From positions 13,542 to 18,752 of the forward strand of contig MGIZ01000057.1 of assembly GCA_001794015.1 (NCBI GenBank): a DNA stretch of 5,211 nt, in the 5' to 3' direction. A program made the position numbers and the translations under genes. The stretch is from Candidatus Yanofskybacteria bacterium RIFCSPHIGHO2_01_FULL_39_8b. Its GTDB lineage: Bacteria; Patescibacteriota; Minisyncoccia; 2-02-FULL-40-12; GWA2-44-9. The notes under the pieces are model-generated. The model saw only the letters and a program-made list of their open reading frames with translations. It was not told the origin of the DNA and did not search any database. The number at the start of each line of letters is the position of its first letter. Position 1 is the stretch's first letter. This document shows, in pieces, positions 1-4,789 of the stretch.

Positions 1-183
1 CAGCTGTGCGCAAATTTTTCACTGCCCGCGGAGGCTCTGACGAAAGATACCTATAACGGCGATTATTATGGGGGGTATGAGACGTGGTATTATCATAAGG
101 AAGGGAGACAGTGCTATAAGCTTGTTTTAGATGAAAATAACAATTATGGAAAGCCTATTCCCGCTCCAGTTCAACTTCAATAA
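1..183 (+). CDS. C-terminal fragment of a hypothetical, probably exported protein
   Basis: The frame is open from the first base to TAA at 181-183 and gives the last 60 residues of a protein whose start lies outside the window. The fragment is rich in Tyr, Gly and Asn and has two cysteines (fragment residues 3 and 38), the first in LCANF and the second in HKEGRQCYKL. The spacing of LCA-F, then W, H, G and C followed by an aromatic residue resembles the C-terminal domain of membrane-anchored proteins often seen in Parcubacteria, some annotated DUF5671 or pilin-like. That resemblance is from memory and is not a search result. Two cysteines in a polar domain would fit an extracytoplasmic disulfide. 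It ends in a Pro-rich tail (KPIPAPVQLQ). No function is assigned. That this is a real coding end is fairly sure; the family is not. Confidence 0.6.
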   Translation, partial: QLCANFSLPAEALTKDTYNGDYYGGYETWYYHKEGRQCYKLVLDENNNYGKPIPAPVQLQ

Positions 184-195
184 TATTTTATTCTC

Positions 196-223
196 TTGTA
201 TCGAGTATCTTAATATCTAATAT
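196..223 (+). promoter_or_regulatory. Candidate promoter for a leaderless deacylase mRNA
   Basis: TTGTAT (196-201) and TAATAT (218-223) resemble -35 and -10 boxes with a 16-bp spacer. Transcription would then start near 230, one or two bases before the ATG at 232, giving a leaderless mRNA. This agrees with the absence of any Shine-Dalgarno sequence before that ATG. The region is AT-rich and contains a short direct repeat (aatatct), so a chance match is quite possible. Confidence 0.35.
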
Positions 224-231
224 CTAATTTT

Positions 232-759
232 ATGCCAATACCAAAAAAAATCGAAGCGTATCTTAGAAAAACAAATAAAAAATTTTACGTGATAGCTCAT
301 AAAACCGTCTATACCGGGTATGATCTCGCGCAAACTTTAAGAAAAAGCCTCTCCAGTATCGCGAAAACATTGGTTGTAAAAACAGATAAGGGATACGCTC
401 TTGTTATATTGCCGGCTTCTTCGAGGCTTGATTTAAAGAAGCTTAAAAAGATTTTAAAGGTTAAAAAAGTGACAATTCCGGGCGAAAAAATAATGTCTAA
501 GGTGTTTAAAGTAAAACCGGGCGCGATTTCCGCTTTTGGAAAGTTTCATAAAGTAGATACCGTTGTTGATAAAAGTATCATGAAAGCGAAGGACGTAATT
601 TTTCAGGCGGGGAGTTTTACCGATTCCGTCATGATGAAGGCAAAAGATTTTATTGAAGCCGAGGGCGCGCTTTTGGGAGATTTTGCGCAAAAGGCAAATT
701 ATACATTGCAGAAAAATACCGTTAAGGCGAAGAAGCCAGCTAGGAAGAAAAAAGTTTGA
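232..759 (+). CDS. YbaK/EbsC-type aminoacyl-tRNA deacylase (COG2606-like)
   Basis: This 175-residue protein matches the YbaK/ProX editing-domain superfamily, whose members hydrolyse mischarged aminoacyl-tRNAs (for example Cys- or Ala-tRNA(Pro)) in the cytoplasm. The visible family pattern runs in order: H23-TVYTG near the N-terminus, then AKTLVVK at 44-50 where K45 is in the place of the conserved lysine of YbaK. VILPAS at 58-63 is followed by the DLKKLKKIL helix (67-75), then GAISAFG (97-103) and the VFQAGSFTDSVMMKAKDF-like stretch at about 122-140. Length is close to the usual 150-170 residues, with an extra Lys/Arg-rich tail (about 162-175). ATG 232 is chosen because the domain begins directly after it. 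There is no ribosome binding site. Substrate specificity cannot be read from the sequence. It stands alone, with AT-rich gaps on both sides. Confidence 0.85.
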   Translation: MPIPKKIEAYLRKTNKKFYVIAHKTVYTGYDLAQTLRKSLSSIAKTLVVKTDKGYALVILPASSRLDLKKLKKILKVKKVTIPGEKIMSKVFKVKPGAISAFGKFHKVDTVVDKSIMKAKDVIFQAGSFTDSVMMKAKDFIEAEGALLGDFAQKANYTLQKNTVKAKKPARKKKV

Positions 760-897
760 TTATATTATAAATTTTTAAACAATTTAAAATTTTGAATTTT
801 TAATTTTGATTGAATTTTGAATTATGAATATTTCAAAATTTTGTCATTAAGATATTTAATCAAAATTCGATTTTCAAAATTGGAAATTTATCAGTGT
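760..897 (+). repeat. AT-rich intergenic spacer with AATTTTGAAT repeats
   Basis: This 138-bp gap has no plausible gene. It is very AT-rich and built from variations of AATTTTGAAT, with exact copies at 788-797 and 813-822, a near copy at 802-810, and inverse-type partial copies (TTTCAAAATT 831-840, TCAAAATT further on). The same decamer recurs in the spacer after scpA. An open frame continuous with scpA begins at TTG 817, but its 27 extra residues are encoded by this repeat-like DNA and match nothing in the family. The scpA promoter presumably lies here; no convincing -35/-10 pair stands out. Confidence 0.5.
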
Positions 898-1608
898 ATG
901 CATCAAGTAAAAGTTGAACATTACGAAGGTCCGTTTGACCTGCTCCTACAGCTTATAGAACAAAATAAGCTTGATATAACCAAAGTCTCGTTGTCGCAGA
1001 TTACCGAAGAATATATCAAAGTTCTTAATAATAAGACAAATAGTATACCTCCGTATGAGCTTGCTGATTTTTTAGTTATTGCGGCAAAGCTTCTTTTGAT
1101 AAAGTCAAAAGCCTTAATGCCGTATCTTGTTTGGGATGATGAAGATGATGGGCAAGACTTGGAGTCACAGCTCAAGATGTATAAAGAGTATCTTGAAGCC
1201 TCAAAAAATATTCAAAAAATTATACATGCGAAAAAATTCGCCTATTACCGAGAAAAGTTTTGGGTATTGTCCGACGTGGGATTTCAGCCGCCCCAAGGCG
1301 TTCAAAAAGAGAGGCTTGCGGAGATATTCCGAGGGATAATACAGGGGCTTAAGCCGTTTATTGACCTGCCGAAATCCATTATTAGAAAAACAGTAAACAT
1401 ACAGGAGAAGATTCGAAGGATTCAGGATTTGATTTTTAAAGAAGCGCACGTGAGTTTTCATAAAATCCTCACTGATGCAAAAGACAAGACAGAAGTTATT
1501 GTAACTTTTCTCGCGGTCTTAGAGCTTATGAAGCAGAGGGAGATTATCGTACGGCAAGATCAAATTTTTGAAGATATTATTTTAGAGAGAATTGAAAGCG
1601 AATTTTGA
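898..1608 (+). CDS. scpA: Segregation and condensation protein A (ScpA kleisin)
   Basis: ScpA is the kleisin subunit that bridges the two SMC heads and binds ScpB in the bacterial condensin, which organises and separates chromosomes. The 236-residue product shows the family signatures. Residues 9-26 are YEGPFDLLLQLIEQNKLD followed by I. ADFLVIAAKLLLIKSKALMP at 56-75 belongs to the N-terminal helical domain that contacts the SMC neck. An acidic linker (WDDEDDGQDLE, 79-89) follows. The C-terminal winged helix includes TFLAVLELMKQREIIVRQ (203-220) and ends with DQIFEDIIL. ATG 898 is chosen over the longer TTG frame from 817 because homologues begin with M-x-Q-V-K or similar just before EGP-DLLL. 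No clear ribosome binding site precedes it (only a weak GGA at 882-884). The stop TGA (1606-1608) lies within an AATTTTGA copy of the flanking repeat. scpB follows after 93 bp. Confidence 0.95.
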   Translation: MHQVKVEHYEGPFDLLLQLIEQNKLDITKVSLSQITEEYIKVLNNKTNSIPPYELADFLVIAAKLLLIKSKALMPYLVWDDEDDGQDLESQLKMYKEYLEASKNIQKIIHAKKFAYYREKFWVLSDVGFQPPQGVQKERLAEIFRGIIQGLKPFIDLPKSIIRKTVNIQEKIRRIQDLIFKEAHVSFHKILTDAKDKTEVIVTFLAVLELMKQREIIVRQDQIFEDIILERIESEF

Positions 1609-1701
1609 AATTTTAATTTTGAATCAATATCAAATTTTAAATTTTTAAAAATTATTTTATTCAAAATTCATTCGAAATTCAAAATTATTAAATTATTTTT
1701 T
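1609..1701 (+). repeat. AT-rich scpA-scpB spacer with inverted AATTTTGAAT repeats
   Basis: The gap holds AATTTTGAAT at 1615-1624 and its reverse complement ATTCAAAATT at 1659-1668 and 1677-1686, so transcripts could form a weak A/U hairpin between the outer copies. The decamer is the same as in the spacer before scpA. No GC stem or U-tract terminator is seen, so scpA and scpB may still be co-transcribed. No Shine-Dalgarno sequence occurs before scpB. Confidence 0.5.
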
Positions 1702-2253
1702 ATGTCCCTACAATCACATATCGAAAGTCTGCTTTTTATATCAAACTATCCTCTTTCCACAAAGAGGCTTTCTGATTTGACGGGAGAAAAAAAAGAAGCA
1801 GTTGAAAAAGCTGTGGAAGATTTGTGTTCACATTATTCTGCAAAAGAGGATTCTGGGATAATCATTACAAAAATAGGGGACAAGGTGCAGATGGCGACGA
1901 CGCCCAGCAATGCCAAGGTGATCCAGAAGTTCATCAAGGAGGAAACGGAGGGCGAGCTTACAAAAGTTTCGCTGGAAACGCTTACAATTATAGCGTACCG
2001 CGGTCCTGTGTCGCGCGCGGAAATCGAGCAGATTAGGGGAGTAAATTGCGCCATTATATTAAGGAATTTGCTTATCCGCGGGCTTATTGAAAGCAAGGAA
2101 GATAAAAAGAAAATGCAGACAATTTACAATATTTCTTTTGATTTTTTACGATTTTTGGGAATTTCCAACGCAAAAGAACTCCCAAACTTCGAGTCGCTTA
2201 ACAGCGCTGAAAACCTACAAAAAATACTGAAAGAAAAAATGGAAAACGCATAA
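1702..2253 (+). CDS. scpB: Segregation and condensation protein B (ScpB)
   Basis: ScpB forms dimers that bind the ScpA linker and complete the SMC-ScpAB condensin. The 183-residue product has the family layout of two winged-helix domains. The N-terminal one begins SHIESLLFISNYPLS (5-19). The second carries the strongest signature, LETLTIIAYRGPVSRAEIEQ at 91-110, followed by IRGVNCAIILRNLLIRGLIE (111-130), then an F-rich segment (SFDFLRFLGI, 145-154). The Lys/Glu-rich tail (about 166-183) is probably a helix. Length is normal for a compact ScpB. ATG 1702 fits the usual N-terminus. It has no ribosome binding site. Codon use changes abruptly in residues 60-85, where 24 of 26 codons end in G or C, unlike the A/T-ending codons around them. 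The protein itself looks intact. Confidence 0.95.
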   Translation: MSLQSHIESLLFISNYPLSTKRLSDLTGEKKEAVEKAVEDLCSHYSAKEDSGIIITKIGDKVQMATTPSNAKVIQKFIKEETEGELTKVSLETLTIIAYRGPVSRAEIEQIRGVNCAIILRNLLIRGLIESKEDKKKMQTIYNISFDFLRFLGISNAKELPNFESLNSAENLQKILKEKMENA

Positions 2254-2261
2254 CTTTTTCA

Positions 2262-2267
2262 TATAAT
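2262..2267 (+). promoter_or_regulatory. Candidate -10 box upstream of the carboxypeptidase gene
   Basis: A perfect TATAAT lies in the 47-bp gap after scpB and would give a leader of about 27 nt. No good -35 box is seen 16-18 bp upstream, where scpB coding sequence lies. A second box, TATATT at 2288-2293, ends seven bases before ATG 2301 and would give a leaderless mRNA. Either could serve; both are short matches in AT-rich DNA. Confidence 0.35.
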
Positions 2268-2300
2268 AAGAAAAGGTTTATTTCCATTATATTTTGAATT

Positions 2301-3206
2301 ATGTTTGATTTTCTCACAAATATCATAATGTATAGTCTGCTTTTTTCTATGAATGTTTCCACAAACAGCGGGTACTATATGGATGCGATGCAAAAAAATT
2401 CCGATTCTCCCGCCATCATTAATCAAAATAGTCTCGGCATAGATATGAGCGCGCCATACGCGGTGGTCTTGGATAAAAAATCAAAGAAGATTTTATATGA
2501 AAAGAATAAAAATTTGCAGACTCCCATCGCGAGCGTGACAAAGCTCATGACCGCGCTTGTTTTTATTAATCACAATCCCGGCTGGAAAACAAAAATAAAA
2601 ATCGAGTCGTCGGATTTTCACCCAGGAAATAATTTAATTCTGCGCGTGGGAGACGATGTAACCGTCAAGGATTTATTTTATCTTACGCTTATTCCTTCTT
2701 CCAATGAGGCGTCAATGGCGTTGGTTCGTTCCACGGGCATGAGCATTAATGAGTTTGTGCGGGAAATGAATAGTACGGCGCAAAAACTCGGGCTTGAGTA
2801 TACGTATTTTATCGATCCGACAGGGCTTGAGCCGGCTAATATTTCAACCGCTTATGAAATATCTCTTTTAGCCGATCGAGCGTTCCAAGAAAAAGATATT
2901 ATTAATGTGGTTCAAAAAAAAGAATATGAGTTTCAGGTTCTGAATACAAAGCGCAGGGTCATCGCAAAGAGCACCGATAAACTCCTTGATTCTTTTATAA
3001 ACAGTAAGGAAAATAATTACGCGATAGTGGGCGCAAAAACGGGCTATATTGAGGAATCGTTGTATAATTTTGTCGCGGAAGTCAGGCGCGATAATCACAG
3101 CATTATTCTTGCAATATTTGGAAGCAAAACATCGGATGACCGATGGAATGAGGCCAAGGGCCTTTCCGAATGGGCATTTTCCAATTTTCGATGGAAGAAC
3201 GAGTAG
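2301..3206 (+). CDS. D-alanyl-D-alanine carboxypeptidase, peptidase S11 (low-molecular-weight PBP)
   Basis: This enzyme removes the terminal D-Ala from peptidoglycan pentapeptides outside the cytoplasmic membrane. The three penicillin-binding motifs are intact in the 301-residue product: S78-V-T-K81 with the nucleophilic serine in the context PIASVTKLMTA, S133-S-N135 in IPSSNEASMA, and K246-T-G248 in VGAKTGYIEE. The S11 hallmarks TYFIDPTGL (168-176) and YAVVLDKKSKKILYEKN (53-69) are also present. The N-terminus has a hydrophobic stretch (about 4-17) without the usual positive charge, so it is a weak signal peptide or anchor. The protein ends soon after the transpeptidase fold (GLSEWAFSNF), so it lacks the second beta domain and C-terminal amphipathic anchor of E. 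coli PBP5. In-frame TGA at 2295 rules out a longer start. It lies 47 bp after scpB. Substrate use in vivo is inferred from the family. Confidence 0.92.
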   Translation: MFDFLTNIIMYSLLFSMNVSTNSGYYMDAMQKNSDSPAIINQNSLGIDMSAPYAVVLDKKSKKILYEKNKNLQTPIASVTKLMTALVFINHNPGWKTKIKIESSDFHPGNNLILRVGDDVTVKDLFYLTLIPSSNEASMALVRSTGMSINEFVREMNSTAQKLGLEYTYFIDPTGLEPANISTAYEISLLADRAFQEKDIINVVQKKEYEFQVLNTKRRVIAKSTDKLLDSFINSKENNYAIVGAKTGYIEESLYNFVAEVRRDNHSIILAIFGSKTSDDRWNEAKGLSEWAFSNFRWKNE

Positions 3207-3208
3207 TA

Positions 3209-3217
3209 TGCTATAAT
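3209..3217 (+). promoter_or_regulatory. Extended -10 promoter element (TGCTATAAT)
   Basis: TGCTATAAT matches the extended -10 form TGnTATAAT and begins two bases after the carboxypeptidase stop codon. No -35 box is obvious, which extended -10 promoters tolerate. Transcription would start near 3224, inside the left copy of the direct repeat. If the intervening element were removed together with one repeat copy, this box would end 14 bases before the ATG of the COG2426 gene, an almost leaderless arrangement. It probably once drove, or still drives, the 3396 gene and tpiA. Confidence 0.4.
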
Positions 3218-3225
3218 ATACATAT
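3216..3225. repeat. Left 10-bp direct repeat, possible target-site duplication
   Basis: ATATACATAT occurs here and again at 3380-3389, flush with the outer ends of the inverted repeats. The next bases outward differ (A versus C on the left, G versus A on the right), so the match is exactly ten bases. It overlaps the last two bases of the TATAAT box. The sequence is pure A/T except one C, so chance similarity is not excluded. Confidence 0.5.
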
Positions 3226-3253
3226 GAGATAGTTACAAAACTAACTTTATGCT

Positions 3254-3273
3254 CTCCCCCTCGTGAGGGGGAG
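3254..3273. repeat. GC-rich hairpin in left arm of the element
   Basis: CTCCCCCTC and GAGGGGGAG form a perfect 9-bp inverted repeat around GT, giving in practice an 8-bp stem with a four-base loop. It is not followed by a U-tract, so it is not a classical intrinsic terminator, although it would form in read-through RNA from the carboxypeptidase gene. Confidence 0.75.
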
Positions 3274-3329
3274 TTGGAGGGGGTCATAGTAACCTTGATA
3301 ATTATCTAACATTTCTAAGACCTCCCCTG

Positions 3330-3349
3330 CCCCTCCTCATGAGGAGGGG
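3330..3349. repeat. GC-rich palindrome in right arm of the element
   Basis: CCCCTCCTCA followed by TGAGGAGGGG is a perfect 20-base palindrome, able to form a stem of about eight base pairs with a CATG loop. It is the counterpart of the left-arm hairpin, but its sequence differs, as would be expected if the stems co-vary while the fold is kept. No U-tract follows. Confidence 0.75.
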
Positions 3350-3379
3350 AACCTGAAAATTGGGTTTTGTAACCATCTC

Positions 3380-3389
3380 ATATACATAT
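3380..3389. repeat. Right 10-bp direct repeat, possible target-site duplication
   Basis: This is the second copy of ATATACATAT, directly after the right inverted repeat and seven bases before ATG 3396. Its end contributes to another TATAAT (3387-3392), which is too close to the start codon to serve as its -10 box. Confidence 0.5.
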
Positions 3390-3395
3390 AATCAT

Positions 3396-3899
3396 ATGAA
3401 TTTAGATTCGTTAGCATTATTTTTTTCATCATTCCCTCCCGAGTTTGCTACATTTATCCTTGCTATGATTCCAGTTTTAGAGCTTCAGGCGTCTATTCCA
3501 ATCGCTTTGGGGGCATACAAGCTTCCGCTTTTTTCCGCTTATTTTTTTTCAATTGCCGGAAATTTAGTGCCGGCATTTTTTTTATTGATGTTTTTAGATC
3601 CGGTGTCAAGGTATCTGATGGAGAGATCGAATTTTTTTAAGAAAATATTTGAATGGGTTTTTCAATATACACGCGGCAAGTTTTCGCAAAAATATATAAA
3701 ATATGGGCAATGGGCGATATTTGCGTTTATCGCGATTCCCACTCCATTGAGCGGGGCGTGGTCAAGTTCGGTGGCGGCGTTCTTGTTTAATATTCCTTTT
3801 AAGCGCGCGTTTTTACTTATTGCCTTGGGCGAGATTATCGCAGGAGCGATTATTATCGGCATTGCCGAAGGGGCTTTTACGATGTTTCGTGTCTCATAA
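3396..3899 (+). CDS. Small multidrug-export-like membrane protein (COG2426, PF06695 type)
   Basis: The 167-residue product is a polytopic membrane protein of the Sm_multidrug_ex family. The family name suggests export, but no transport substrate is firmly established. Hydrophobic segments lie at about 19-39, 46-68, 104-132 and 137-160. Family landmarks are MIPVLELQASIPIALG (24-39), GNLVPAFFLL (55-64) and AIPTPLSGAW (113-122), the last a Pro/Gly motif likely forming a re-entrant or broken helix. A basic, aromatic cytoplasmic-looking loop (RSNFFKKIFEWVFQYTRGKF) separates the two halves. ATG 3396 is chosen because the longer TTG frame from 3360 would be encoded by the right terminal repeat. No ribosome binding site is seen. 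tpiA begins 12 bases after the stop, so the two are very probably co-transcribed. The function of that pairing is unclear. Confidence 0.85.
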   Translation: MNLDSLALFFSSFPPEFATFILAMIPVLELQASIPIALGAYKLPLFSAYFFSIAGNLVPAFFLLMFLDPVSRYLMERSNFFKKIFEWVFQYTRGKFSQKYIKYGQWAIFAFIAIPTPLSGAWSSSVAAFLFNIPFKRAFLLIALGEIIAGAIIIGIAEGAFTMFRVS

Positions 3900-3911
3900 A
3901 AAATAAATTAT

Positions 3912-4673
3912 ATGTCAAAAATAATTATTGCAAACTGGAAAATGTATCTTTCGCACGAACAAGCGCTTTCGGTTTCAAAGGCATTAGTTGTCTTTTCGAA
4001 AAGAGTAAGCGCTGACAAAAAAATTGTCATATGCCCTTCATACATTTCCTTTAAGGATGTTGTTGATATTTTCAGGGACTCACGGGTAAGTATCGGTGCG
4101 CAGGATATTTTTTGGGAAGAGCGCGGCGCGTATACGGGAGAAATTTCGGCGCTTGATATAAAAATGCTTGGCGGCGAGTACGTTCTTTTGGGCCATTCAG
4201 AACGAAGGAAAAATTTTAACGAAACCAATAAAATGATTCATGACAAAACGCGCATTTGTCTTGAAAATGGGCTTATTCCAGTATTATGCATTGGAGAAGA
4301 CTGGGAGCAGAAGAAGAATGGCCAGAGGGATTATGTGCTCATACAACAACTGAATGAAGTGCTTGAGGGAATATCAGTATCCGATAGTAATAAAATAATA
4401 ATAGCGTATGAGCCGGTGTGGGCTATTAGCGCGGGCGGGGGAGTCCACGCAAGCCCCGAAGAGGTGAACTATGTCCAGAAAGTGATACGCCAAGTACTCT
4501 TGGATTTATACGATAATTTTATTATTAACGACGTTTTTAAGATTATTTATGGCGGAAGCGTTACCCCGGAAAATGTAAAAGAATATACGGATATTCAAAA
4601 TATTTCCGGAGTATTGGTTGGAGGCGCGAGTGTTAACGCAGATACTTTTAATAAACTCATTGGCGCCACATGA
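3912..4673 (+). CDS. tpiA: Triosephosphate isomerase
   Basis: TpiA interconverts dihydroxyacetone phosphate and glyceraldehyde 3-phosphate in cytoplasmic glycolysis. The 253-residue product is full length with an intact active site: N8 and K10 in ANWKMY, electrophile H95 in LLGHSERR (92-99), and catalytic base E167 in AYEPVWAI (165-172). Phosphate-binding GGS is in IYGGSVTPENV (212-222), and VGGASV (236-241) follows. Loop 6 after PVWAI reads SAGGGVHASPEE instead of the common GTGKTATPEQ, about two residues longer, leaving the catalytic residues untouched. ATG 3912 follows the upstream stop by only 12 bases with no Shine-Dalgarno sequence, so expression likely depends on the mRNA of the preceding gene. 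Two hairpins follow the stop. I am very sure of the identity. Confidence 0.98.
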   Translation: MSKIIIANWKMYLSHEQALSVSKALVVFSKRVSADKKIVICPSYISFKDVVDIFRDSRVSIGAQDIFWEERGAYTGEISALDIKMLGGEYVLLGHSERRKNFNETNKMIHDKTRICLENGLIPVLCIGEDWEQKKNGQRDYVLIQQLNEVLEGISVSDSNKIIIAYEPVWAISAGGGVHASPEEVNYVQKVIRQVLLDLYDNFIINDVFKIIYGGSVTPENVKEYTDIQNISGVLVGGASVNADTFNKLIGAT

Positions 4674-4685
4674 AACACATTTGCA

Positions 4686-4709
4686 ACCCCCCGAAAGCAT
4701 TCGGAGGGT
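4686..4709 (+). terminator. Hairpin after tpiA, possible terminator
   Basis: CCGAA (4691-4695) pairs with TTCGG (4700-4704) around an AGCA loop. After one C/A mismatch the stem continues with three C-G pairs and an A-T pair. It lies 12 bases after the tpiA stop codon. A T-run (TTTTT, 4721-4725) comes about a dozen bases later rather than directly, so it is at best a poor intrinsic terminator. Confidence 0.45.
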
Positions 4710-4729
4710 GTAAAGATATATTTTTCATT

Positions 4730-4747
4730 CCCCGAAAATTTTCGGGG
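4730..4747 (+). repeat. Second hairpin, perfect 18-bp palindrome
   Basis: CCCCGAAAA directly followed by TTTTCGGGG is a perfect palindrome that could form a stem of about seven base pairs with an A/U loop. It shares C-run-CGAAA, TTCGG and GGGTGT with the preceding hairpin, so the two look like diverged copies of one unit. CCCCCGAAA of the first (4688-4696) can also pair perfectly with TTTCGGGGG of the second (4740-4748). No T-run follows. Confidence 0.6.
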
Positions 4748-4756
4748 GTGTTCATT

Positions 4757-4763
4757 GGAGGAG
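4757..4763 (+). promoter_or_regulatory. Misplaced Shine-Dalgarno-like GGAGGAG
   Basis: This is the only strong anti-16S-like sequence before a gene in the window, but it ends 26 bases before ATG 4790. No ATG, GTG or TTG lies at a normal distance after it. The intervening bases are A-rich (AATAAAATAAAAATAAAA). It may act at a distance through RNA folding, be a standby site, or be coincidental. Confidence 0.25.
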
Positions 4764-4789
4764 AATAAAATAAAAATAAAACCCTACTT

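Larger units (their letters stand above)
3226..3379. mobile_element. MITE- or REPIN-like non-autonomous element
   Basis: The 154-bp segment starts GAGATAGTTACAAAAC (3226-3241) and ends GTTTTGTAACCATCTC (3364-3379), inverted repeats that match at 15 of 16 positions. A and T beyond them extend the match to 19 of 20. Each arm holds, in mirrored order, a CT/GA-rich palindrome (3254-3273 and 3330-3349) and a further pyrimidine/purine-rich tract, so the two roughly 68-nt arms correspond along their length. The centre (about 3290-3314) is AT-rich with the small palindrome GATAATTATC (3297-3306). A 10-bp direct repeat flanks the ends. No transposase is encoded, so movement would need one supplied in trans. 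Alternatives are a REPIN (two inverted REP units served by a Y1 transposase) or a purely structural intergenic repeat. The name and family are unknown to me. Confidence 0.6.

Noticed and set aside
757..759. TGA recoded as glycine (Absconditabacteria/Gracilibacteria code)
   Set aside because: TGA ends the deacylase and ScpA exactly at family-typical lengths, and no gene contains in-frame TGA.
824..850. Eight-codon ORF (MNISKFCH) preceded by ATTTTGAATT, the same ten bases as before the carboxypeptidase ATG
   Set aside because: It is too short and lies in repeat-rich AT DNA. The shared context is explained by the repeated decamer. There is no sign of a leader peptide.
817..897. Longer ScpA start at TTG 817
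   Set aside because: The extra 27 residues are encoded by AT-rich repeat DNA, resemble no ScpA N-terminus, and the family begins right at ATG 898.
3254..3273. Intrinsic terminator of the carboxypeptidase gene
   Set aside because: The stem is strong, but it has no T-run after it and belongs to a symmetric element. It may hinder transcription but is not a classical terminator.
2868..3287. 139-codon reverse-strand open frame
   Set aside because: It is antisense to the carboxypeptidase gene, begins inside the repeat element and has no recognisable domain. The other reverse-strand frames are shadows for similar reasons.
3222..3383. CRISPR-like repeats
   Set aside because: The repeats are inverted and occur only twice, with no regular spacers and no cas genes.
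3360..3395. Longer COG2426 start at TTG 3360
   Set aside because: It lies in the right end of the mobile-like element, and its codons translate the inverted repeat. ATG 3396 precedes the family match.
4755..4789. Start codon served by GGAGGAG
   Set aside because: No ATG, GTG or TTG lies 5-10 bases after it. The TTG overlapping it is out of frame with the TPR protein.
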